DNA of 64,000 nucleotides from Fulvia fulva (lineage: Eukaryota; Ascomycota; Dothideomycetes; Mycosphaerellales; Mycosphaerellaceae): the NCBI RefSeq assembly GCF_020509005.1, contig NC_063012.1:3410001-3474000 (forward strand), in the 5' to 3' direction. Positions 32,377-41,355 of the stretch are shown here, in pieces. The notes beneath the pieces are model-generated. The model saw only the letters and a program-made list of their open reading frames with translations, did no database searches and was not told the DNA's origin. Positions within the stretch are counted from its first letter, which is position 1, and each line of letters opens with the position of its first letter. The position numbers and the translations under genes were made by a program.

Positions 32377-32998
32377 TCAAGCCGCTGCTAACCGTCCTTC
32401 ACTCCCTGCCGCGCTCGCAGAGCTGTTTGCCGGAGGAGGTGGCAGCTCTAGTTTTGTGTTCTCTGCCATCATCCTTTGGAATCCAATACCGACACCCTCG
32501 ATGACTGCAAGCAGGATGGCGCATCCGATGGCACCGTTTCGTATCGCTCGCGGACCTCCTCGTACTGCTAATGCGCCTCCCGTGAAAAACCCTGCGATGA
32601 TTGCGTTCCATGGATCCTCCTTCTTGCGGACGCCTTTTACTGCGCAGTCGAATGTGCTGAACATGCCGCCCCACACGCCGAAGTTGCCGCCGAGTACCGG
32701 TGCGCGTGCTTTTATGGCTGTGATGGCTGTTCCTTGTGTTAGCCTTTAAAGCTGTCATGCTCTCCGCAGGATCTTGATGTACCTCCTATCCTTCGTTCCC
32801 CGTAAGGGCTGTTCCTGAAACCTTTCACTCCGTGCCACACTGCTCCTCCTATCGCCTGTGCCGTAGTCAGTCGTCTGAATCCTCCAAGGCAGATATACAG
32901 CGACATACACCCATACAAAAGGCTCCGCCGAAATCTGATAACGCGACCCAGGGACACGGGTCTCTTGAGTGGTCCAGTCCATGTCCTCGTTCGCCCAT
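32377..32998 (-). CDS. TIM17: TIM17, inner-membrane translocase subunit
   Basis: Three exons on the minus strand: 32998-32909, 32855-32783, 32732-32377, for 172 residues. The spliced protein reads [20 protein letters not shown] near residue 10, then [20 protein letters not shown] across intron 1 (32908-32856). Intron 2 (32782-32733) leads into [20 protein letters not shown], and exon 3 has [20 protein letters not shown] and GIGFQRMM. These are nearly invariant Tim17 blocks, including the two membrane-proximal Cys and four hydrophobic helices. Tim17 is a core subunit of the TIM23 presequence translocase. In intron 2 the CTAAC branch site lies only about 5 nt before the CAAG acceptor, unusually close. 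Confidence 0.93.
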
Positions 32999-33353
32999 GG
33001 CGCAAAGTGCTCTCTACGGCAGTGTGTGTAGGATCGGGCCCGCGTTCGGTGGCGTCTATATGAAGATGGCGAATCGTCGTAGTATGAGGTTGAACGCTGG
33101 ACTAGAAGCGCTGTAGACGGGCTGTATGCAGATGATGCGACGAAGGAGTGGATGGTGGAAAGTTCTGAAGGGTGACGATCGAAGTCGCTTCTTGACGGCT
33201 GCAAAGAAGTCAGGGCAGCTCTTCCGACGCGGCGATCGGAGCATCTCGGCCGTGAAGCATCATCGCTCAAAGGCACATGCACGCGACTTTGTTATGCGGT
33301 AGAGCTGCTTCCCACTGTCCAGCAGCTCACCATCGCACACAACACCCAGGACC
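32999..33353. promoter_or_regulatory. Divergent promoter TIM17 / TFB3
   Basis: 355 bp between two divergent start codons, so both promoters lie here. The segment next to TFB3 is C/A-rich just before the ATG, as in many fungal 5' UTRs. No named site recognised. Confidence 0.45.
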
Positions 33354-34514
33354 ATGTCGCGCCTGGCACCCCCCAAGACGTCGCCGGCGCGGCCAGAGAG
33401 GCAAGATGGTGAGCTGCACACCCACTTTCGAGGCATGCGACTCGCCAGCACGAACACCCCAACTGACACTCCTCCGCCTGCAGAAGTATGCCCCGTGTGC
33501 AAGTCCACCACCTACATGAAGCGCAACATGCGCTTCCTCGTCAACCCGGCATGCTACCACAAGATGTGTGAGTCCTGCGTGGACCGCATCTTCTCCCATG
33601 GCCCCGCACAGTGTCCCATCAAGGGTTGCAGCGAGACACTGCGCAAGAACCGCTTCCGACAGCAGACCTTCGAGGACATCAAGGTCGAGAGGGAGGTCGA
33701 CATCCGGAAGAAGGTGGCCGCAGTCTTCAACAGGAGAGAGGATGAGTTTGAAAGCTTACGAGCCTACAACGACTACCTGAACGAGGTCGAGGACATCACC
33801 TTCAACCTGATCAACAACATCGATCTGGAGGATACCGAGAGGCGATTCAGAGCATACGAAGATCAACACAAGAGCGAGATCGCCGAGAACGCCAGTCTGG
33901 CTCAGCAGGAAAGTATGTCATATTCAGCCTTGCAAAAGGCGGAGCGGGAACAAGCCAAACAGAGGCGAGAAGCAACACGCAGGGAAGAGGCGGAGGAGAA
34001 GCGGGAAGCAGCTGCGAACAAGAAGGACATGCTACGACGACTAGAGAGCGGACAAGATCCCGAGCAGATCGCGAGAGAAGGGCAAGGCGTCGCACTGAAG
34101 AAGCGCATGAACCGTCAAGCAGCCGCAGAACGACAAGCAGCACTCCAAGCCGCCGACACAAGGAATGGTAGCAGCAGTCTGGTCATCAAGGGCCTCAAGG
34201 CGAAAACGAAAGCCGCGCCGGAAGCACCACTCGATCCCTTTGGCGGCTTGAGCTTCGAGCACCGATACTATGCCGTCCAGGACGAGTACGTATGGGACGT
34301 TCTGCGAGACGCAAGAAAGGAGGCTGTAATCGGAGCTGGAGGCTACGACGTATCATCTTTCACGAGTCGTGCGTTGTGTGAAGCGTTCAGCGGACTTGGT
34401 GTTATGATCGCCGACGAGAAAACAGAGCGGGACAGAATCACGCAGCATACAGCGGTCGACACTTTCAAAGCTGAACTCGCTGCCAAAGACGTCAAGATGG
34501 AGGAAGCACCTTGA
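33354..34514 (+). CDS. TFB3: TFB3 / MAT1, CDK-activating kinase assembly factor
   Basis: Two exons, 33354-33408 and 33484-34514, for 361 residues. The intron (33409-33483, GTGAGC..CTGCAG, AACTGAC branch) is 75 bp and open in frame, so an unspliced reading would insert 25 residues; removing it gives the family-like QDEVCPVCKS start. The C3HC4 RING finger covers about 20-66 (CPVCKSTTYMKRNMRFLVNP, CYHKMCESCVDRIF, CPIKGC). A MAT1 helical centre follows (FEDIKVEREVDIRKKVAAVF), then a basic coiled coil and a C-terminal domain (PFGGLSFEHRYYAVQDEYVW). Tfb3 joins the Kin28-cyclin kinase to TFIIH in the nucleus. Confidence 0.93.
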   Translation: MSRLAPPKTSPARPERQDGELHTHFRGMRLASTNTPTDTPPPAEVCPVCKSTTYMKRNMRFLVNPACYHKMCESCVDRIFSHGPAQCPIKGCSETLRKNRFRQQTFEDIKVEREVDIRKKVAAVFNRREDEFESLRAYNDYLNEVEDITFNLINNIDLEDTERRFRAYEDQHKSEIAENASLAQQESMSYSALQKAEREQAKQRREATRREEAEEKREAAANKKDMLRRLESGQDPEQIAREGQGVALKKRMNRQAAAERQAALQAADTRNGSSSLVIKGLKAKTKAAPEAPLDPFGGLSFEHRYYAVQDEYVWDVLRDARKEAVIGAGGYDVSSFTSRALCEAFSGLGVMIADEKTERDRITQHTAVDTFKAELAAKDVKMEEAP

Positions 34515-34918
34515 TGTGGGTTTAGCAAAGCAAAGGAAGCACAGCATTGTAATGATTATGATGATGATACCCTGGATTTAGCGTGGCGTTGGGAGAGCAT
34601 GCGCATGAGCAGAACGCATTTGCGTCTATAGACATACACTATACCAATATTTTGACATGTTTATCGTGCCATGATCATACGAGCGCATATGTGATAGGCA
34701 AACCAAGCTTGTACGAGGCTATTCTATCGTGACAGTCCAACAGAAGAGCAGGACGTCGCGCCAGAAACCCCTTTTGCTATCGGACTGCTTGTAAGGCGAG
34801 AACAACACAGATGAGAGTTGCTTCACCTGTAGAACAGCCCATTGCTGGGGTAACGAGTGACATCATGATCACAAGCGTGATAGTAATTTCCTGCATCTCA
34901 TGTGAATAGCAATGATCC
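34515..34918. other. Convergent intergenic region
   Basis: 404 bp between the stops of TFB3 (plus) and the URI/BUD27 gene (minus): 3' UTRs, AT-richer than the genes. No gene seen. Confidence 0.5.
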
Positions 34919-36904
34919 CTATGAGGGCTTGATCCTGGCAGCTCTGAAGCGGCTGACCTTCTTAAGTTTGCCATCCTCGCGCTCTTCCATCAGCTGCTCT
35001 TCCCCGTCCTCCTCTGCAGGGGCTTTGAACCCGCCCTGCTGTCGGATCATATCGTTCCGTCGCCTGTAGTACTCGGCAGCAAGTTCTCGTCGCTGCATGA
35101 TGTCACTAGGTTCGTCCTCGGAAGGAGCCGCGACATTCTTGTGCATGGTGGGTGTGCGCTCAAGCAAATTGTCGGCGATGATCTTGCCAGCAGGTCCTGA
35201 GGGTCGGTAATTGTCAATCTCGTCTGCAGTCACAATCGCGCCACTGCTTGGAGCAGGAGAAGAGCGCGCGCTTCTGAACTTCGAGACCTTGCCGGATGTG
35301 GGTGGCTGTGGCATGGTTACAGCGGTGGAGGGCGTGCGCTCGAGAACGCCATCTGCAAGTGGCTCGGCGTTCTCCCCTTCGATTTTAGCAGCCTTTGAAG
35401 ATGGCTCAGCAACGTCTAGATCTTGTGCGAAGCTGACGCGCTTCTTGCTGCCGGTCTTCTTCTCGCCCTCGGAGCTCATACTCGATACAGAACTGCGTTT
35501 CTCACGAATCACGAGTTTTCGGACGTGTTGTGGGTCGAGATCCTCGTCCATCTCTGTAAGATCCCTGTCGCTAGGGGCAGGTCCCAGGTTCCCTATCAGC
35601 CTCCGCTGCAGTTCCTGCATCTCCTTGTGATAATCGTCACCGATTACTGGCTTCTTCGTACGCCCAAACTCATCTTCACTTTCGTTTTCCGACTCCGACA
35701 AACCGCTCGTGTATGGTGTATCTTCGTCGAGGTAGTCTGAAGACGCAAAGTCTGAAGCAGATGCTGTCTCATCACCCTCCAGATCGTAGTCGTCAGCGTC
35801 CAGCTCCATTTGCGCCACGACGTGTCCTACTTCATGCAAGTGATAGTCGAGCATCTCTCGTCGGAGGCGAGCGTCTTCTTCCGACTCTCCCTCAGGAATC
35901 ACCACGTGGGTCTCGGCTAAGTCTTCGTCGTCGTTGAACTCGTGGACCTTCTCACCAGGCTTGAACATTGTTCTCAGATCCGTCTGGATCTGCGAGTCGG
36001 TCTCTGATTTGACTTTCGTTCCTGTTGCCGTCAATTCAGCAGGAATCTCCTCGACCTGGGCTGAAAATGACACGCTGCGACTGTCTGGCGGCGGAGCTGC
36101 AGGCATGACAGCGACCTTGTCGTTGAATGAGACGCACTTCTTGCCATCTTCTGAATCTTGACGTAGTGGGGTTGGTGGGGGCTTCGTATCTGCGGTGAAA
36201 GAGACAGACTTCTTGCGGATTGGAGGTCTGTCTGGCCCATCTTGTCCGTGTCCATTAACCACACGAGCTTCGGTGATCGTCTTAGAGCGCTTGTCGACGT
36301 TGATAATCGCAGGACGAGGCGGCGCCGCTTCGACTCCAGGTTCTTCCGAATCTGCACCTCCAGTAGTGCCATCGAGGTCCTGATCCGCAACACCAGCTCT
36401 ACGGAGGGAGTGCACGATTTGCGCGGTAGAGTCCAGAGGTCGAGACAAGCTGGAAGAAATCACATTGCCCTCATCGTCCAGCTCTTCGTGGATCTCAGTT
36501 AGAGGTAATCCGCTGCCATTGCCTCCCTCGCGGGCTGCGGAGAATGAAGCAAAGTCGAGCTCCTCCAGTTTCGCTTCTGCATCCCAGAACTGTCGCTGGA
36601 TGGTATCAATGTTCTGTTGCACGTACTCCTGACGCCTCGAGATCATGCCAAGAATGGTTTGTGCGGTGCGTGGCGAATCCGAGTTCAAGCCAGCAAGGTC
36701 GCGGATTTCCTTCTCGTTGACAAGCTCTCCCGGGTACGTTTGACTGATGCTCACGAAGTCAAGGGTTCCAGGTGTCGCCTGTATCTCTTCCTTGAAGCCC
36801 TCATACTCTGCACTCCAGGTCTGCCACTGCTTGAGAGAAGCCCGCAACTCCTTGAGGTTCTTCTCCAGCAGTAGCCGCTGCTGTTCCAGTCGCAGTAGAT
36901 CCAT
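34919..36904 (-). CDS. BUD27: URI / BUD27-type unconventional prefoldin
   Basis: A single exon of 661 residues from the ATG at 36904 (MDLLRLEQQRLLLEKNLKEL). The first about 130 residues form the prefoldin-alpha-like coiled-coil part (ISRRQEYVQQNIDTIQRQFW). A long acidic, disordered middle contains repeats of the motif KSVSFTADTK / KCVSFNDKV / RSVSFSAQVEE and KRVSFAQDLD, which look like PP1-docking-type (R/K)VxF motifs. The C-terminus KVSRFRAARIKPS matches the DUF3835 end of Bud27. Family role: R2TP/prefoldin-like assembly of RNA polymerases and control of translation initiation. The multiple VSF motifs are a visible oddity, compatible with the known URI-PP1 interaction. Confidence 0.82.
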   Translation of the reverse strand: MDLLRLEQQRLLLEKNLKELRASLKQWQTWSAEYEGFKEEIQATPGTLDFVSISQTYPGELVNEKEIRDLAGLNSDSPRTAQTILGMISRRQEYVQQNIDTIQRQFWDAEAKLEELDFASFSAAREGGNGSGLPLTEIHEELDDEGNVISSSLSRPLDSTAQIVHSLRRAGVADQDLDGTTGGADSEEPGVEAAPPRPAIINVDKRSKTITEARVVNGHGQDGPDRPPIRKKSVSFTADTKPPPTPLRQDSEDGKKCVSFNDKVAVMPAAPPPDSRSVSFSAQVEEIPAELTATGTKVKSETDSQIQTDLRTMFKPGEKVHEFNDDEDLAETHVVIPEGESEEDARLRREMLDYHLHEVGHVVAQMELDADDYDLEGDETASASDFASSDYLDEDTPYTSGLSESENESEDEFGRTKKPVIGDDYHKEMQELQRRLIGNLGPAPSDRDLTEMDEDLDPQHVRKLVIREKRSSVSSMSSEGEKKTGSKKRVSFAQDLDVAEPSSKAAKIEGENAEPLADGVLERTPSTAVTMPQPPTSGKVSKFRSARSSPAPSSGAIVTADEIDNYRPSGPAGKIIADNLLERTPTMHKNVAAPSEDEPSDIMQRRELAAEYYRRRNDMIRQQGGFKAPAEEDGEEQLMEEREDGKLKKVSRFRAARIKPS

Positions 36905-37574
36905 GATGTTGGTTGCTAGTCTGCGACCACCAGTCGGTGTTGTTGGAAGGATGTGCGAAGAAGCAAGACGCAATGTGGATGTAACAAAAAGTCTGGCTCG
37001 TCTTCACGGAAGCTGCAGCTTTCAAGGTTCAGACTCGCGTGCTTGCCTGCCGCTTTGCCGGACCCACGCGGCTCTCGCTAGCGCGTCACGTGCGCAGCAT
37101 CTCCAGGCTCTGTTTGGAGCAACGTGGACGAGTAGAGTGGTCACACAAGCTTGAATGTCCGAAGAGGCAGGCGTGAAGACGGAGTCAGGAAAGAGCATGC
37201 AGGCGTCACAGCCAGAAGCGGTATGGTTCCTTTGATATGGTTGTTTTATACTAGTTCACTCTCGGGCCAGCGCCACCCGCGCTACATCACCGCTCGTGAC
37301 ACCATCCTTCAATGCACAGGACACCCGATCACCGCCTTTTGTTAGACTTACCATGGTATCACCGAAGAGCTTACAACAAACATACAGCAAACAGTTGCAG
37401 AAAAAAATGTAGGCTAGTGCGGCACGATAATCTTGCAGTAGCTTCATTCATACGTGTCGCCATATCGATGACAGCGGCATTAGTCCAATGATGAGAATGC
37501 ATCGAGGTGTATTTGCACTCATGATATCTCCAGCAAAGACCACAATCGACGTCGATCGCCTGCAATGTCAAAGA
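36905..37574. other. Intergenic region URI/BUD27 to REI1
   Basis: 670 bp: promoter of the URI/BUD27 gene on the left, REI1 3' flank on the right (both minus strand). No supported gene. Confidence 0.45.
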
Positions 37575-39218
37575 CTACTGCAGGAGATGGTCGCGGAAGT
37601 GCTTCTGGAAGTTGCCGCGCCTCTCATTGCCGGCCTGGTACCTGTTCTCCGCCCTCTGCTGCTTCTTCAGGTCGCGTTTCTCCACTGCTCTGACCTCACG
37701 CTTCTTCGCGTCACTAACACCAATCATGCCCATGCCACCGTTCGCTCGGCTCATGACTTGTCGGCCACGTGGCGCACGATCGCTGGTCGACTGCGTATCT
37801 TCCGTGTCTTCGTCGTCAGCATCAGAATCGTGGCCCTCCTCAAGCATGCGTTGTTCAGCACGCTCCTCGGCAGAAGGATAATTGCGGAGGTTTTGTCTGA
37901 AGTAGCGGTTCAGACTTCGGTGACCTGCAGTGCGGCCCGATGGCAGATGCAATTCGTAGTCGTCATAATACACTGCATGAGAGCCGTGGTGTGCGTGGGA
38001 GTGGTATCCGTCACTGTTCTTGTGTAGTCGAGGGTCGGTATGTGAGTGATGTCGGTGTAGTCCCAGCTTTTCGTGCATATGGCCCTTGTCAACTGGTACT
38101 GATGTGATCTCGTCGGTTGGTACCGAAGAGAGAGAACTGTCGCTCTCCCATCCTTCATCGTCCTCATCCATGTCCACATCTTCTCCCTTGCCGTTCTCCA
38201 CCGTGGTCTTGACGGCCCTCTTCGCACCCAGACTGACACCACCAGCGCCCTCCTCCTCGTCCTCACCGGCGGTATCTTCATCTGAGTACGTTGACCGGAA
38301 GTCATAGAACTCGCCGACATCCATTTGCTCTTCCTCGGTGCTGTACGCAATCATGCAATGGCCTCTGTCGCGCATGTGGGTCTGTACGCCAGGAGTCGTA
38401 TGCAGATTCTTGTGACATAGCAGACACTGATGCAGGACGGTAACAGTCTCGCTTAGGTAATTGATCAGGCCGGCTAGGTCTACGAGATAGTCCTTCTCGG
38501 GAATGAAGAAGCTGTGCTGTCGAGACATGTGGTGGACGTTCAGGTCGAGGCTCGGAGATATGTAGTTACAGAATAGGCACTGAGCAAGGTCTGCCTTGTG
38601 TTCGTAATCATCGTCCTCGGGTTGTGAACCGTGCTGCTGAGCCGATGATGGTGTCTTGCCGGACTGCTCTCCAATTCCAGTCTCTTTCAGCCGATCTGCG
38701 ACGTCTTCAACATCATCGCTCTCCTCTTCATCCGCATGATCGTCGCCATTGATTGTACTCGCGGTGCTGGCGGTAGTGCTGACATTCTCGAGTGTTTCAC
38801 CCAGAGTGAAAGTGGAGTCCGCCATGCTATCAGTTTCGGCTCCATCCAAGCCTCGACCTCTGGCAGAGAGTCTAGCTGCGTGTAGACGATGCTTCTGGCT
38901 GCCCAGATGATTGACATAGGCGCCCTCGCTGAAGTACGTCTTGTCACAAGCGTCACATCTCCGCTCAAAGCTGGCTCGTGCGGCTGTGGCGGCGGCTGTA
39001 GCTTTGTTGGCCAGCACCTTCTCGGCGAAAATCTCAGAGGTAAGGGGCGGGAGTGATGCCACGCGCCGTTTGAGATTGTATCGGTGCCAGTCGGACTGCA
39101 TGTGTGTCCGTTGCAGGTCCGACGAGCGAAACGCGACCTGGCAGGTGTTGCAGGTGAAGGGGTGGGCGGAGAAGTTGTTCGCGGCTACGGCCGTCTGGTC
39201 TTGGACACGGGCTGCCAT
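37575..39218 (-). CDS. REI1: REI1-type 60S biogenesis zinc-finger protein
   Basis: A single exon of 547 residues from the ATG at 39218 (MAARVQD); an in-frame ATG at 39242 would add eight residues. Four C2H2-type zinc fingers are seen: FTCNTCQVAFRSSDLQRTHM with SDWHRYNLKRRVASLPPL, a second CDACDKTYFSEGAYVNHLGS, a third CLFCNYISPSLDLNVHHMSR followed by SFFIPE, and a fourth CLLCHKNLHTTPGVQTHM. The middle is acidic and the C-terminus is basic, ending near RGNFQKHFRDHLLQ. The DWHRYNLKRR signature is diagnostic for Rei1/Reh1/ZNF622. It acts in the cytoplasm in the late recycling of pre-60S shuttling factors (Arx1-Alb1). Confidence 0.92.
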   Translation of the reverse strand: MAARVQDQTAVAANNFSAHPFTCNTCQVAFRSSDLQRTHMQSDWHRYNLKRRVASLPPLTSEIFAEKVLANKATAAATAARASFERRCDACDKTYFSEGAYVNHLGSQKHRLHAARLSARGRGLDGAETDSMADSTFTLGETLENVSTTASTASTINGDDHADEEESDDVEDVADRLKETGIGEQSGKTPSSAQQHGSQPEDDDYEHKADLAQCLFCNYISPSLDLNVHHMSRQHSFFIPEKDYLVDLAGLINYLSETVTVLHQCLLCHKNLHTTPGVQTHMRDRGHCMIAYSTEEEQMDVGEFYDFRSTYSDEDTAGEDEEEGAGGVSLGAKRAVKTTVENGKGEDVDMDEDDEGWESDSSLSSVPTDEITSVPVDKGHMHEKLGLHRHHSHTDPRLHKNSDGYHSHAHHGSHAVYYDDYELHLPSGRTAGHRSLNRYFRQNLRNYPSAEERAEQRMLEEGHDSDADDEDTEDTQSTSDRAPRGRQVMSRANGGMGMIGVSDAKKREVRAVEKRDLKKQQRAENRYQAGNERRGNFQKHFRDHLLQ

Positions 39219-39550
39219 GGTGGGTAGTGGTATCGACTGCATATGACCGTGTTTTGGTGTGGCGAACAGTGTCGCGTGGGAGTTGGGAGCAAGAGCGAGA
39301 GAGGCAGGTCTGACAAAACAGAATATTTCGACACCAACGCCCCGCCGCCAAATGACGCTGTTAGACTAGTGTAACAAGGGTGTGCATGAGCCACAGCCGT
39401 TGCGCTAAACTCTGTTTGCCCGTCCAAATATATTCACCACGAGCGAGGCTTCCGGAGGACATCCCTTTCTTCTACACCAACGATGGTCGCAAGTTCAACC
39501 TCCGTACAGTAGGTCGACTCGCGCGCAGTGTCGCGCTCCCCTCATCGAAA
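39219..39550. promoter_or_regulatory. Divergent promoter REI1 / saf4
   Basis: 332 bp between divergent starts. The saf4 frame is open through much of it without a start supported by the family. No named site recognised. Confidence 0.45.
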
Positions 39551-40435
39551 ATGCAGGGTTTCAACATGGGTCGGTACATGCCGCCTGATGCTGAGGGAGG
39601 CGCAAGTGGCAATCAACTGCACAAGCGTCGAGCTCCAGGCACTCTGCGCAAAGATGGCACACAGACTGTGCGCTTCGAGATGCCCTTCGCCGTATGGTGT
39701 CACACGTGCAAACCACATGCTATCATCGGCCAAGGCGTGCGCTTCAATGCTGTCAAGACAAAGGTCGGCTACTACTATTCCACGCCAATCTGGAGCTTTC
39801 GCATGAAGCATACTGCATGCAGCGGCACCATCGAAATTCGGACTGATCCAAAAAACACCGCCTACGTTGTGACAGAGGGAGGCAAGGCCAGAGACTATGG
39901 GGAGCCAGAGGACCGTATCAGGGAAGGAGAAAATGGGGTGCCTATTCTGACGCCCGAAGAGCGCGAGCGACGGCGGGAAGACGCTTTCGCTCAACTCGAG
40001 GGTAAAGCAGAGGAAAAGGAACTAGTGAAAGACAACGCCAAACGTATTGAGGAACTTTACGAAGCTCGTGGTAGAGATTGGGACGACCCTTGGTCGGCCA
40101 ACAAGCGCATGCGTGCATCTTTCAGGCATGACAGGAACGCGTTGAAGCGGGAGGAAGAAGCGGACCAGGCACTGAAAGACCGTCTTGGTACTGATATCCA
40201 CCTACTTCCAGCATCAGAGGAGGATAGTACTAGGGCCAAGCTTGTGACCTTCGGAGAGGATTCAGACCAGCCGAATCGAGACACTGCGGCCTCGAAAGCC
40301 ATGTTCCGGACGCCAGCTTCGAAGATTACAAAACCGAAGGCTGTAAAGCCTGCCAATGCCAAGGATAGCCGCAGAGATGCACTTCGACGACAGCTGGTGT
40401 CCAACACCAAGGCCTCGCTCAACCCCTTCGGCTGA
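39551..40435 (+). CDS. saf4: CWC16-family splicing factor (saf4 / CCDC130-like)
   Basis: A single exon of 294 residues. The frame is open upstream, but MQGFNMGRYMPPDAEG at 39551 is the family start. A Cys-containing zinc-binding part covers about 45-100 (FAVWCHTCKPHAIIGQGVRF, then SFRMKHTACSGTIEIRTDP), followed by YVVTEGGKARDYG and a charged helical part with DWDDPWSANKRMR. The C-terminus is LRRQLVSNTKASLNPFG. The layout fits the CCDC130/Saf4 branch of the Cwc16/Yju2 family rather than Yju2 itself. The family acts in the spliceosome at or near the first catalytic step. Confidence 0.9.
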   Translation: MQGFNMGRYMPPDAEGGASGNQLHKRRAPGTLRKDGTQTVRFEMPFAVWCHTCKPHAIIGQGVRFNAVKTKVGYYYSTPIWSFRMKHTACSGTIEIRTDPKNTAYVVTEGGKARDYGEPEDRIREGENGVPILTPEERERRREDAFAQLEGKAEEKELVKDNAKRIEELYEARGRDWDDPWSANKRMRASFRHDRNALKREEEADQALKDRLGTDIHLLPASEEDSTRAKLVTFGEDSDQPNRDTAASKAMFRTPASKITKPKAVKPANAKDSRRDALRRQLVSNTKASLNPFG

Positions 40436-40440
40436 GGACC

Positions 40441-41256
40441 TTATGCGGCCGCTCGGTGAGCTTGAAAGCCCCAGTAAGCTGCTGAAACCATGTTGAATGC
40501 GCCTTGGGGCACTAACTCCGCGAGACACACGGTGGGTATCTCAGCCGCGTAGACTGTCTGAATCAGCACCGGCCAGCAACATATTGCATTCCAAGACATT
40601 GCGGTCACATATAGGAAAAGAAGTTGTGCGGGCACTACCACCATAAAGCTGGGATCGTTTGGGGCTCGAACGCCGAAATGAGGCTGGAGGCGCGTGCAGT
40701 ACAATAACCATTGTCACTACAGGTCACGCGTTGGCTGTCTTGCAGCCCCCGCAATTTCTCAGGTACTGTGATATGACCTCTACCTAGGCACGACACTCAC
40801 ATTCGCCTATAGTATGCTCTCCTGGACCACATGGAGCTCCCAGCTGACCATGCAAGAGTCATGGCGAGAGGATCCTGATCGTGTCTCTAGACATGGCTGA
40901 TGAAAGAGCTGTGAAATTTGCGACTGATAGCTCTGCGCTAATTCCCAGGTGGGTGCATGGAGGGACAACGAGATTTGTTGGAAACAGATTGCTATGACCG
41001 TCACTCAGACAACAATCCTTCAAACTTGAGAGACTGCGTTCGCGAGTCGAAAACATACCACACTTGTGTCAGCCGCTGGTACTAGCATCGCCATGTCTTC
41101 GTTACATCCACTTGGTAGGCACTAAGGCGCAGCGAAGATGCTACCTTTGTCCACTTCCCTAAGATCGGCTTCGCAGCTGGTCATCCGCGGCAGTCGAACC
41201 CATGACAGGAGCAGGAACGTGTTGCCAGCATAGAATAAGAAGGCGACACCTACTAC
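40441..41256 (-). pseudogene. Possible decayed MFS sugar-transporter fragments
   Basis: Two minus-strand stretches look like pieces of a maltose/hexose-type MFS transporter but cannot be joined into one gene. The stretch at about 41250-41150 translates to FLFYAGNTFLLLSWVRLP followed by a degenerate PET(K)GR-like loop. The stretch at 40650-40470 contains a hydrophobic segment then VYAAEIPTV, like the AEIP(S/T)xRLR loop. In an intact transporter the AEIP loop precedes the final PETKGR-like motif, yet here the order on the strand is reversed, and stops lie between. Evidence is weak; both could be chance. Confidence 0.2.
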
Positions 41257-41355
41257 ATGGAGCTCAGAACGTGTCTACTCACCTTGTGTACATTCTTGGT
41301 CCAGAGATTGTATTCATCCTCCAACCTCGGTACTACATCTCAGCAATCTCCTAGC

